From positions 248,001-312,000 of the forward strand of contig NZ_BMVG01000009.1 of NCBI RefSeq assembly GCF_014650595.1: a stretch of DNA of 64,000 bases, in the 5' to 3' direction. The notes beneath the pieces were generated by a model. It saw only the letters and a list, made by a program, of their open reading frames with translations, was not told the origin of the DNA and did not search any database. This stretch comes from Streptomyces alanosinicus (lineage in GTDB: Bacteria > Actinomycetota > Actinomycetes > Streptomycetales > Streptomycetaceae). The position numbers were made by a program, and so were the translations under genes. Below, piece after piece: positions 1 through 7,422 of this stretch (its first letter is position 1; each line of letters opens with the position of its first letter).

Positions 1-2
1 GC

Positions 3-533
3 TTCCGTATCGCCGACCCCGACACCGGCGAGACCCAGCGCCGCCATGTGCCCCGGCTGCGCGCCTCCGACCCGATGCGCTCCTCACGGGTGACCACCTT
101 CCTCGGCGGCGCCAACGCCGTGCGCACCCGGGTCTTCGCCGAGGTCGGCGGCCTGCCCGACGAGTTCTTCTACGCCCATGAGGAGACCGACCTGGCCTGG
201 CGGGCCCTCGACGCCGGCTGGCTGATCGACTACCGGTCGGACATGGTGCTGTACCACCCGACCACGGCACCCTCGCGGCACGCGGTGTACCACCGCATGG
301 TCGCCCGCAACCGGGTCTGGCTCGCCCGGCGCAACCTCCCCGCCCCCCTGGTCCCGGTCTACCTCGGGGTCTGGATGCTGCTCACGCTGCTGCGCCGCCC
401 GTCCCGGGCGGCTCTCAAGGCGTGGTTCGGCGGGTTCCGGGAGGGCTGGACCACTCCGTGCGGTCCGCGCCGCCCCATGCGCTGGCGGACGGTGTGGCGG
501 CTGACCCGGCTGGGCCGTCCTCCGGTGATCTGA
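3..533 (+). CDS. Glycosyltransferase family 2, C-terminal part (truncated by window edge)
   Basis: The reading frame is open from base 3 and ends at TGA 531-533, so only the last ~176 residues are seen. The visible part has FLGGANAVRTRVF, then DEFFYAHEETDLAWRALDAG. The ED/ETDLAWR segment is the typical acceptor-site region of GT-A fold family 2 enzymes that build cell-wall or surface polysaccharides. A C-terminal hydrophobic helix (PLVPVYLGVWMLLTLLRR) suggests membrane association. The TagGH-type exporter that follows supports a role in making a glycopolymer that the exporter moves out. The family is fairly sure; the sugar and acceptor cannot be told. Confidence 0.8.
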   Translation, partial: FRIADPDTGETQRRHVPRLRASDPMRSSRVTTFLGGANAVRTRVFAEVGGLPDEFFYAHEETDLAWRALDAGWLIDYRSDMVLYHPTTAPSRHAVYHRMVARNRVWLARRNLPAPLVPVYLGVWMLLTLLRRPSRAALKAWFGGFREGWTTPCGPRRPMRWRTVWRLTRLGRPPVI

Positions 534-566
534 GAAGCTTCTCTTACCCGAAGAGAGCAAGCTTCT
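533..566 (+). promoter_or_regulatory. Imperfect hairpin between glycosyltransferase and ABC permease genes
   Basis: AGAAGCTT (533-540) plus CTCTT (541-545) pair with AAGAG (551-555) and AAGCTTCT (559-566). There is a 3-nt bulge and an ACCCG loop. It begins at the stop codon of the upstream gene and sits 27 nt before the permease start. It is AT-richer than its surroundings. It could be a weak terminator or a processing/attenuation site in the intercistronic region. Confidence 0.45.
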
Positions 567-592
567 TACCAAGAGAGTCCGGATTTCCACTC

Positions 593-1522
593 GTGAGTCA
601 CACAACGCATGACGGCGGTGTCGCGGTGAGCGCGATACCGTCGCCCGACGAGGGGCTGACGGCGGCGCAGCTCGCCGCCACGCACGGGCTCGCCGTGAGC
701 GGCGCCCGGCCCTCGCTGGCCGAGTACATCCGTCAGCTGTGGGGACGGCGCCACTTCATCCTCGCCTTCTCGCAGGCGAAGCTGACGGCGCAGTACAGCC
801 AGGCCAAGCTGGGCCAGCTGTGGCAGGTGGCGACACCCCTGCTCAACGCCGGCGTGTACTACTTCATCTTCGGCGTGATCCTGCACGCGAGCCGTGGCAT
901 GTCCCAGGACGTGTACATCCCGTTCCTGGTCACGGGTGTGTTCGTGTTCACGTTCACCCAGAGTTCGGTCATGACGGGCGTCCGCGCGATCTCCGGGAAC
1001 CTGGGCCTGGTGCGCGCCCTGCACTTCCCGCGCGCCTCGCTGCCCATCTCCTTCTCGCTGCAGCAGCTCCAGCAGCTGCTCTTCTCGATGATCGTGATGT
1101 TCGTCGTGGCGATCGGCTTCGGCAGCTACCCGGGCCCGGCCTGGCTGCTGATCGTGCCGGTCCTGCTGCTGCAGTTCCTGTTCAACACCGGACTCGCGCT
1201 GATCGTGGCCCGCATGGGCGCGAAGACCCCGGACCTCGCCCAGCTGATGCCGTTCGTCCTGCGCACCTGGATGTACACCTCGGGCGTCATGTTCTCCATC
1301 AACAAGATGATGGAGGGCCGCTCGGAGCTGGCGGTCCGGCTGCTCCAGGTCAACCCCGCCGCGGTCTACATGGACCTGATGCGCTACGCGCTGATCGACG
1401 GCTACGGCGCCGCGAACCTGCCTCCGCATGTGTGGGCCATCGCGCTGTTCTGGGCCGTGGCCGTCTTCGCCGGCGGTTTCGTGTACTTCTGGAAGGCGGA
1501 GGAGAGGTACGGCCGTGGCTGA
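593..1522 (+). CDS. ABC-2 type permease, TagG/Wzm-like polysaccharide exporter subunit
   Basis: A 309-residue polytopic membrane protein with a ~75-residue cytoplasmic N-terminus. Six hydrophobic segments then follow, starting with LWQVATPLLNAGVYYFIFGVI and ending with WAIALFWAVAVFAGGFVYFW. The QAKLGQLWQVATPLL segment just before helix 1 is characteristic of ABC2 polysaccharide/teichoic-acid exporters. GTG 593 is chosen as start because the frame upstream of it runs into the glycosyltransferase gene; GTG 626 is an alternative. The gene overlaps the next one by 8 nt, as expected for a permease-ATPase pair. It probably exports a cell-wall glycopolymer made by neighbouring glycosyltransferases. 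Confidence 0.85.
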   Translation: MSHTTHDGGVAVSAIPSPDEGLTAAQLAATHGLAVSGARPSLAEYIRQLWGRRHFILAFSQAKLTAQYSQAKLGQLWQVATPLLNAGVYYFIFGVILHASRGMSQDVYIPFLVTGVFVFTFTQSSVMTGVRAISGNLGLVRALHFPRASLPISFSLQQLQQLLFSMIVMFVVAIGFGSYPGPAWLLIVPVLLLQFLFNTGLALIVARMGAKTPDLAQLMPFVLRTWMYTSGVMFSINKMMEGRSELAVRLLQVNPAAVYMDLMRYALIDGYGAANLPPHVWAIALFWAVAVFAGGFVYFWKAEERYGRG

Positions 1523-2375
1523 GCAGAACGCCGGGCACGACGCCGGGCAGAACGCCGGACGGATTACCGGGCCCGACGGCGAGCCGGCCCCCGCGCAGGG
1601 CGCCGTCGACCGCCGCCCCACCGTCATCGCGGACAACCTGCACATCGTCTACCGCGTCAACGGCGCCAGGACCGGCAAGGGCAGCGCGACGGCCGCCCTG
1701 AGCCGGATCGTGAAGCGTGGCTCCGACGAGGCGGCACGCGGGGTGCGCAAGGTGCACGCCGTACGCGGGGTGTCCTTCGTCGCCTACCGCGGCGAGGCCA
1801 TCGGTCTCATCGGCTCCAACGGCTCGGGCAAGTCCACGCTGCTGCGCGCCATCGCCGGTCTGCTGCCCGCCGAGCGGGGCAAGGTCTACACCGACGGCCA
1901 GCCCTCGCTGCTCGGTGTCAACGCGGCCCTGATGAATGACCTGACCGGTGAGCGGAACGTGATCCTGGGCGGTCTCGCCATGGGCATGTCCCGGGAGCAG
2001 ATCAAGGAGCGCTACCAGGAGATCGTCGACTTCTCGGGGATCAACGAGAAGGGCGACTTCATCACCCTGCCGATGCGGACCTACTCCTCCGGTATGGCGG
2101 CCCGGCTGCGGTTCTCCATCGCCGCCGCCAAGGACCACGACGTCCTCATGATCGACGAGGCGCTCGCCACCGGTGACCGCACGTTCCAGCGGCGTTCCGA
2201 AGAACGCATCCGGGAACTGCGCAAGGAGGCCGGCACGGTGTTTCTGGTCAGCCACAACAACAAGTCCATCCGTGACACCTGCAACCGCGTCCTGTGGCTT
2301 GAGCGCGGGGAGCTGCGCATGGACGGACCGACCGAAGAGGTTTTGAAGGAGTACGAGAAGTTCACGGGCAAGTAG
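1515..2375 (+). CDS. ABC transporter ATPase, TagH/Wzt-like polysaccharide exporter subunit
   Basis: A 286-residue ATPase with Walker A GSNGSGKST (residues 100-108), signature YSSGMAARL (190-198), Walker B VLMIDEAL (210-217) and switch His in SHNNKS. This is the short TagH/Wzt class without a C-terminal carbohydrate-binding domain. The N-terminal ~30 residues are a low-complexity stretch made from repeated GCCGGGC-type DNA. Start GTG 1515 overlaps the permease stop by 8 nt, which points to translational coupling. It powers export of a surface glycopolymer together with the preceding permease. The family call is firm; the substrate is inferred from context. Confidence 0.88.
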   Translation: MAEQNAGHDAGQNAGRITGPDGEPAPAQGAVDRRPTVIADNLHIVYRVNGARTGKGSATAALSRIVKRGSDEAARGVRKVHAVRGVSFVAYRGEAIGLIGSNGSGKSTLLRAIAGLLPAERGKVYTDGQPSLLGVNAALMNDLTGERNVILGGLAMGMSREQIKERYQEIVDFSGINEKGDFITLPMRTYSSGMAARLRFSIAAAKDHDVLMIDEALATGDRTFQRRSEERIRELRKEAGTVFLVSHNNKSIRDTCNRVLWLERGELRMDGPTEEVLKEYEKFTGK

Positions 2376-2665
2376 TCCGTTTCGGCCAGGGCCCCGCCGG
2401 AGACGGTTCGGCGGGGCCCCGCGTCCGTAAAGGAACTGTCAACTCCGGCCTGCGCCAGGAATCTTGGAACGGATCGGTGTGTTGTTGTGATGCGTAGTAC
2501 ACCCCGACGGACCTTGCTGCGTTGTACAACGTAAGCTGTACCGGTGCCGGAAAGTGGCAAGTGGGGCGATAACGCGCGACACCCTGCGCCAGGGCGACCC
2601 CCGCGAATTGCCGGGCGGCGTGTCCGAAATAGTGTGTATTGGGTCGGCGGTGTAGAACGGGAGAT
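2376..2665 (+). promoter_or_regulatory. Intergenic control region of the hopanoid operon
   Basis: About 290 nt without a recognisable gene. After the terminator it holds a perfect 12-bp palindrome CGTTGTACAACG (2520-2531), a plausible operator for a TetR-like regulator. A sigma-70-like promoter candidate follows: TTGCCG (2608-2613), 16-nt spacer, TAGTGT (2630-2635). GGGAG at 2659-2663 is a ribosome-site candidate for the small leader ORF that follows. All assignments are by eye. Confidence 0.4.
2389..2419 (+). terminator. Terminator hairpin after the ABC exporter
   Basis: GGGCCCCGCCG (2389-2399) pairs perfectly over 11 bp with CGGCGGGGCCC (2409-2419) around a 9-nt loop, 14 nt after the ATPase stop codon. 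There is no U-tract, which is usual for Streptomyces terminators. Confidence 0.75.
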
Positions 2666-2674
2666 GTGACGGCA

Positions 2675-2740
2675 ATGGCTACGGAAACTCCCCAGCTCAA
2701 CGCAGCATGTGCCGTCCCCGTCCGGGGCAGCGCCCGATGA
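2675..2740 (+). CDS. Candidate 21-residue leader peptide ORF coupled to hpnC
   Basis: ATG 2675 opens a short ORF starting MATETPQLNA and containing a single Cys. Its TGA (2738-2740) overlaps the probable hpnC start ATG 2737 as ATGA. GGGAG (2659-2663) lies 11 nt upstream; GTG 2666 is a possible earlier in-frame start but is only 2 nt from that ribosome site. The arrangement suggests translational coupling: ribosomes finishing the leader would restart on hpnC, which has only a weak ribosome site of its own. The peptide has no recognised family, and the ORF could be fortuitous. Confidence 0.35.
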   Translation: MATETPQLNAACAVPVRGSAR

Positions 2741-3633
2741 CCGCGAGCGAGACGGCGCCTCACCTGGAGAGCGCCACCCTGGACAAAGCCGCGAGTGAGA
2801 ACTTTCCCGTGGCCCCTTTCTTCCTGCCCCGGGCGTGGCGCGAGGACCTCATGGCCGTCTACGGCTTCGCCCGTCTGGTCGACGACATCGGTGACGGCGA
2901 CCTCGCCCCCGGCGGGGCCGATGCCCGCGCGCTCGGCGTGTCGCCCACCGAGGCCGAGGACCGCCTGCTCCTCCTCGACGCCTTCGAGGAGGATCTGCGC
3001 CGGGTCTTCGACGGCACCCCGGGCCATCCGCTGCTGCGCCGCCTGCAACCCACCGTCCGCCGCCGCCGTCTCACCCCCGAGCCCTTCCTCGGCCTGATCG
3101 CCGCCAACCGCCAGGACCAGCTCGTCACCCGGTACGAGACCTACGACGACCTCCTCGCCTACTGCGAACTGTCCGCCAACCCCGTCGGCCGCCTCGTCCT
3201 CGGCGTCACCGGCACCTCGACCCCCGAGCGGATCCGGCTGTCCGACGCGATCTGCACCGCGCTGCAGATCGTGGAACACCTCCAGGACGTCGCCGAGGAC
3301 CTCGGCCGGGACCGGATCTACCTCCCGGCCGAGGACATGAAGCGCTTTCACATCCAGGAAGCGGATCTTGGCGCAAAAACCTCAGGCGCATCGTTGCGCG
3401 CCCTGGTTGCATACGAAGCACAACGCGCCCGTGCTCTGCTGAATGAAGGCGCCCCCCTGGTGGGTAGCGTCCACGGCAGACTGAAGCTGCTGCTCGCGGG
3501 GTTCGTGGCGGGGGGAAGGGCGGCGATCCGGGCGATCGCCGCCGCCGAGTACGACGTACTTCCCGGCCCGCCCAGACCCGGCAAGGTCCAGTTGCTGCGT
3601 GAGGCGGGCGTGATCCTGCGAGGAGAGGGGTGA
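2737..3633 (+). CDS. hpnC: Squalene synthase HpnC (hydroxysqualene synthase step)
   Basis: A 298-residue trans-isoprenyl diphosphate synthase of the HpnC type, first gene of the hopanoid operon. It has the first Asp-rich motif VDDIGD (residues 48-53) and the second DVAEDLGRDRIYLP (from residue 184), both binding Mg-diphosphate. In the three-enzyme route HpnC converts presqualene diphosphate (made by HpnD) to hydroxysqualene, which HpnE reduces to squalene. ATG 2737 is preferred because the leader ORF ends on it and the family start fits; in-frame ATG 2707 is an alternative with no better ribosome site. The gene overlaps hpnD by 4 nt (GTGA). Confidence 0.9.
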   Translation: MTASETAPHLESATLDKAASENFPVAPFFLPRAWREDLMAVYGFARLVDDIGDGDLAPGGADARALGVSPTEAEDRLLLLDAFEEDLRRVFDGTPGHPLLRRLQPTVRRRRLTPEPFLGLIAANRQDQLVTRYETYDDLLAYCELSANPVGRLVLGVTGTSTPERIRLSDAICTALQIVEHLQDVAEDLGRDRIYLPAEDMKRFHIQEADLGAKTSGASLRALVAYEAQRARALLNEGAPLVGSVHGRLKLLLAGFVAGGRAAIRAIAAAEYDVLPGPPRPGKVQLLREAGVILRGEG

Positions 3634-4592
3634 TCCGGACCGTGGATTCTCCGTCGCACGTGTCCGCACCGGTACTCGCCGCCTACAGCTACTGCGAGAC
3701 AGTCACCGGCCAGCAGGCCCGTAACTTCGCTTACGGCATCCGTCTGCTGCCCACGGCCAAGCGCCGCGCCATGTCGGCGCTGTACGCCCTTTCCCGGCGC
3801 GTGGACGACATCGGCGACGGCGATCTGGCCGACGAGGTGAAGCTGAAGCGGCTGGAGGACACCAGGGCGCTGCTCGCCCGGGTCCGGGAGGGCGAGGTGG
3901 AGGAGGACGACACCGACCCGGTCGCGGTCGCGCTCGCCCACACCGCACGCGCTTTCCCGGTCCCGCTCGGCGGCCTCGACGAGCTGATCGACGGCGTCCA
4001 GATGGACGTACGCGGCGAGACCTATGAGACCTGGGACGACCTGAAGGTCTACTGCCGGTGTGTCGCCGGCGCCATCGGCCGGCTCTCGCTCGGCGTGTTC
4101 GGCACCGAACCGGGAGCGCGCGGTGCCGAGCGCGCCTCCGAGTACGCCGACACACTCGGTCTCGCGCTGCAGCTGACCAACATCCTCAGAGACGTCCGCG
4201 AGGACGCCGAGGGCGGCCGGACCTATCTGCCCGCCGACGACCTGGCGAAGTTCGGCTGCTCGGCCGGGTTCGGCGGGCCTACTCCACCCGAGGGCTCCGA
4301 CTTCGCGGGCCTCGTGCACTTCGAAGTGCGGCGGGCCCGCGCCCTTTTCGCCGAGGGCTACCGGCTGCTGCCCATGCTCGACCGGCGCAGCGGCGCCTGT
4401 GTGGCCGCCATGGCCGGCATCTACCGCCGGCTGCTGGACCGCATCGAGCGTGACCCGGAGGCCGTGCTGCGCGGCCGCGTCTCGCTGCCCGGGCGCGAGA
4501 AGGCCTATGTCGCCGTGCGCGGCCTGTCCGGTCTGGACGCCCGGCATGTGACCCGCCATGTCTCGCCGCGTTCCGTCAGGAGGCGCGCCTGA
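3630..4592 (+). CDS. hpnD: Presqualene diphosphate synthase HpnD
   Basis: A 320-residue squalene/phytoene synthase family protein. Asp motif 1 is RRVDDIGD (around residues 57-63) and motif 2 is LTNILRDVREDAEGGRTYLP. It condenses two farnesyl diphosphates to presqualene diphosphate. Start GTG 3630 overlaps the hpnC stop and is preceded directly by AGGAGAGG. Its own stop TGA (4590-4592) overlaps the ATG of the micro-gene that follows. The family and the HpnC/HpnD pairing are clear from the motifs and from the order hpnC-hpnD-hpnE. Confidence 0.92.
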   Translation: MIRTVDSPSHVSAPVLAAYSYCETVTGQQARNFAYGIRLLPTAKRRAMSALYALSRRVDDIGDGDLADEVKLKRLEDTRALLARVREGEVEEDDTDPVAVALAHTARAFPVPLGGLDELIDGVQMDVRGETYETWDDLKVYCRCVAGAIGRLSLGVFGTEPGARGAERASEYADTLGLALQLTNILRDVREDAEGGRTYLPADDLAKFGCSAGFGGPTPPEGSDFAGLVHFEVRRARALFAEGYRLLPMLDRRSGACVAAMAGIYRRLLDRIERDPEAVLRGRVSLPGREKAYVAVRGLSGLDARHVTRHVSPRSVRRRA

Positions 4593-4744
4593 TGGAGCTC
4601 GCCGAACCAGGAGAGATGGACCTTCCGAAACCAGGAGGCACACGGCAGGCAACCCTGCGCCGCGGCGTGGCGTCCCTGACTGCGACAGCCGACCGTGCAC
4701 CGTTCGACCTGCACGCTCGGGACGCATGGAAGGACGCACGATGA
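4592..4744 (+). CDS. 50-residue micro-protein between hpnD and hpnE (DUF6380-like)
   Basis: ATG 4592 shares its A with the hpnD stop (TGATG). Its own stop TGA 4742-4744 overlaps the hpnE start (ATGA). A perfect AGGAGG lies at 4578-4583, 8 nt upstream, so translation is very likely. The product is a soluble, basic, 50-residue protein with a central ATLRRGVASLTATADRAPF segment. From memory this resembles the short Streptomyces family called DUF6380 (pattern RRATLRR..ASLT). The function is unknown. Because it is coupled on both sides it must be made stoichiometrically with the squalene-forming enzymes. Confidence 0.65.
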   Translation: MELAEPGEMDLPKPGGTRQATLRRGVASLTATADRAPFDLHARDAWKDAR

Positions 4745-6174
4745 GCGACGGCTCATACCCCGCACCGGCGCACGGCGCCGCGGGGGACGAGGGCGCGGCA
4801 GCCCGCAGCGCCGTCGTGGTCGGCGGCGGTCTCGCCGGGATCACCGCGGCGCTCGCGCTCGCCGACGCCGGCGTCCGCGTCACCCTGCTCGAAGGCAGGC
4901 CCAGACTGGGCGGCCTCGCCTTCTCCTTCCAGCGCGGCGAGCTGACCGTCGACAACGGCCAGCATGTGTATCTGCGCTGCTGCACCGCCTACCGCTGGTT
5001 CCTCGACCGGATCCAGGGCGCGGCGCTGGCACCGCTGCAGGACCGCCTGGACGTGCCCGTCGTCGACGTCGCCAAGCCCGAGGGCAGACGGCTCGGCAGA
5101 CTGCGGCGCGACGCGCTGCCCGTCCCCCTCCACCTGGGGCGCAGCCTGGCCGCCTATCCGCATCTCTCGCTCGCCGAGCGTGCCGCGGTCGGGCGGGCCG
5201 CGCTCGCGCTGAAGGGGCTCGACCTCGCCGATCCGACCCTGGACACCCAGGACTTCGGCAGCTGGCTGGCCGCGCACGGCCAGTCGGCGCGTGCCATCGA
5301 GGCCCTGTGGGACCTGGTCGGGGTCGCCACCCTCAACGCGGTCGCGGGCGACGCCTCGCTGGGGCTCGCCGCGATGGTGTTCAAGACCGGTCTGCTGTCC
5401 GACCCGGGCGCGGCCGACATCGGCTGGGCCCATGTCCCGCTGGGCGAACTGCATGACCGGCTGGCCCGCAAGGCGCTCGACTCCGCGGGCGTGCGTACCG
5501 AGGTCCGTACACGCGTCACCTCCGTCTCTACCAACGAAAACGGCACCTGGAGCGTTCAGGTTCCCGGCGAGCGCCTCGAAACCGACGCCGTCGTCCTCGC
5601 CGTACCCCAGCGCGAGGCCCACGACCTGCTGCCGGCCGGCACCCTCGACGCGCCCGAGCAGCTGCTGAGGATCGGCACCGCGCCGATCCTCAACATCCAT
5701 GTCGTCTACGACCGCACGGTGCTCGCACGCCCCTTCTTCGCGGCCCTCGGCACCCCCGTGCAGTGGGTCTTCGACCGCACGGCCGCCTCCGGACTCGGCG
5801 CGGGACAGTACCTCGCGCTGTCCCAGTCGGCCGCGCAGGACGACATCGACCTGCCGGTCGCCGAGCTGCGCGAGCGCTATCTGCCCGAGCTGGAGCGGCT
5901 GATCCCGGGCACGCGCGGCGCCGAGGTGCAGGACTTCTTCGTGACCCGGGAGCGTACGGCCACGTTCGCCCCCACCCCCGGCGTCGGGCGGCTGCGGCCC
6001 GGCGCCCGCACCAAGGCCCCCGGCCTGTATCTGGCCGGAGCGTGGACCGCCACCGGGTGGCCCGCGACCATGGAGAGTGCGGTCCGCAGTGGAGTGAGCG
6101 CGGCCGACGCCGCCCTCAGCGCCCTGGGACGGCCCCGCCCCCGCCATCTCTTCGAGTTCGAGGAGGCGGCCTGA
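4741..6174 (+). CDS. hpnE: Hydroxysqualene dehydroxylase HpnE (FAD amine-oxidase fold)
   Basis: A 477-residue flavoprotein. The N-terminal dinucleotide fold is SAVVVGGGLAGITAALALA at about residues 23-41, followed by LLEGRPRLGGLAFSF. The C-terminal FAD segment is GLYLAGAWTATGWPATMESAVRSG. In the hopanoid pathway it reduces hydroxysqualene to squalene, completing the HpnCDE route. ATG 4741 overlaps the micro-gene stop and is preceded by GGAAGGA. No membrane helix is visible. The identity rests on the motifs and on its place after hpnC/hpnD. Confidence 0.92.
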   Translation: MSDGSYPAPAHGAAGDEGAAARSAVVVGGGLAGITAALALADAGVRVTLLEGRPRLGGLAFSFQRGELTVDNGQHVYLRCCTAYRWFLDRIQGAALAPLQDRLDVPVVDVAKPEGRRLGRLRRDALPVPLHLGRSLAAYPHLSLAERAAVGRAALALKGLDLADPTLDTQDFGSWLAAHGQSARAIEALWDLVGVATLNAVAGDASLGLAAMVFKTGLLSDPGAADIGWAHVPLGELHDRLARKALDSAGVRTEVRTRVTSVSTNENGTWSVQVPGERLETDAVVLAVPQREAHDLLPAGTLDAPEQLLRIGTAPILNIHVVYDRTVLARPFFAALGTPVQWVFDRTAASGLGAGQYLALSQSAAQDDIDLPVAELRERYLPELERLIPGTRGAEVQDFFVTRERTATFAPTPGVGRLRPGARTKAPGLYLAGAWTATGWPATMESAVRSGVSAADAALSALGRPRPRHLFEFEEAA

Positions 6175-6233
6175 TGCCCGCCAGGCACGCGGCAGGTCCC
6201 CGCACCCCCGGTACCGCAACAAGAGGAGAGACT

Positions 6234-7307
6234 GTGCCCACTGTGCCCCCGGCCTCGACGCCCGTACCACGGGCCGCGGTGGACGTGACCGCGCTGCTGG
6301 AGCGCGGCCGGACGCTGGCCACTCCGGTCCTGCGCGCGGCCGTCGACCGGCTTGCGTCTCCCATGGACACCGTCGCCGCCTACCACTTCGGCTGGATCGA
6401 CGCCGCCGGCAACCCGGCCGACGGGGACGGCGGCAAGGCCGTGCGTCCGGCGCTCGCCGTGCTCTCCGCCGAGGTCACCGGTGCCGCGCCCGAGGTGGGC
6501 ATCCCCGGCGCCGTCGCCGTCGAACTCGTCCACAACTTCTCGCTGTTGCACGACGACCTGATGGACGGCGACGAGCAGCGCCGGCACCGCGACACGGTCT
6601 GGAAGGTGCACGGCCCCGCCCAGGCCATCCTGGTCGGCGACGCCCTGTTCGCCCTCGCCAACGAGATCCTGCTGGAGCTCGGCACGGTCGAGGCCGGCCG
6701 CGCCACCCGCCGCCTGACCACCGCCACCCGGGCCCTGATCGACGGTCAGGCCCAGGACATCTCCTACGAGCACCGCGACCGCGTCAGCGTCGAGGAGTGC
6801 CTGGAGATGGAGGGCAACAAGACCGGCGCGCTGCTCGCGGCCTCCAGCTCCATCGGCGCGGTACTCGGCGGCGCGGACGACGCCACCGCCGACGCGCTGG
6901 AGAAGTACGGCTATCACCTGGGCCTCGCCTTCCAGGCCATCGACGACCTGCTCGGGATCTGGGGCGACCCGGACGCCACCGGCAAGCAGACCTGGAGCGA
7001 CCTGCGCCAGCGCAAGAAGTCCCTGCCGGTCGTCGCCGCGCTCGCGGCCGGCGGCGCCGCATCCGAGCAGCTCGGCGAGATCCTCGCCGCGGACGCCAAG
7101 AGCAGCGACTTCGAGAACTTCTCCGAGGAGGAATTCGCGGCCCGCGCGGCCCTCATCGAGCAGGCCGGCGGCCGGGACTGGACGGCCGAGGAAGCACGCC
7201 GTCAGCACACCATCGCCATCGAAGCCCTCGACGCCGTCGACATGCCCGGCCGGGTACGCGACGCCTTCACGGCGCTCGCCGACTTCGTCGTCGTACGAAA
7301 GAGATGA
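6234..7307 (+). CDS. Polyprenyl diphosphate synthase (probable FPP synthase for hopanoids)
   Basis: A 357-residue all-helical isoprenyl synthase. The first Asp-rich motif LLHDDLMDGD has Asp107, Asp108 and Asp111. The second, AIDDLLGIWGD (Asp237/238), lacks the final Asp of the classic DDxxD, as in many actinobacterial homologues. It most likely makes the farnesyl diphosphate used by HpnD. GTG 6234 is chosen because AGGAG (6224-6228) sits 5 nt upstream. ATG 6174, overlapping the hpnE stop, is the alternative and would add 20 residues of low complexity. Chain length cannot be read from the sequence alone. Confidence 0.88.
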   Translation: MPTVPPASTPVPRAAVDVTALLERGRTLATPVLRAAVDRLASPMDTVAAYHFGWIDAAGNPADGDGGKAVRPALAVLSAEVTGAAPEVGIPGAVAVELVHNFSLLHDDLMDGDEQRRHRDTVWKVHGPAQAILVGDALFALANEILLELGTVEAGRATRRLTTATRALIDGQAQDISYEHRDRVSVEECLEMEGNKTGALLAASSSIGAVLGGADDATADALEKYGYHLGLAFQAIDDLLGIWGDPDATGKQTWSDLRQRKKSLPVVAALAAGGAASEQLGEILAADAKSSDFENFSEEEFAARAALIEQAGGRDWTAEEARRQHTIAIEALDAVDMPGRVRDAFTALADFVVVRKR

Positions 7308-7422
7308 TCACTATCGGTCGAACACTCGCGTAGTCGCCGGCCGGTGCCGCAGCGCTTGCGGACACCGGCCGACGGCGGACCCACAGCAGCACGACTTCGC
7401 ACGACTGCACGAAGGGGAAGCC
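7308..7422 (+). other. 115-nt spacer before shc
   Basis: This is the only sizeable gap inside the hopanoid operon. GCCGGCCGGTG near 7337 can pair with CACCGGCCG near 7360 around GCGCTT, a possible processing or partial termination hairpin. GAAGGGGAAGCC just before ATG 7423 gives the shc ribosome site. No gene is visible. Confidence 0.35.
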
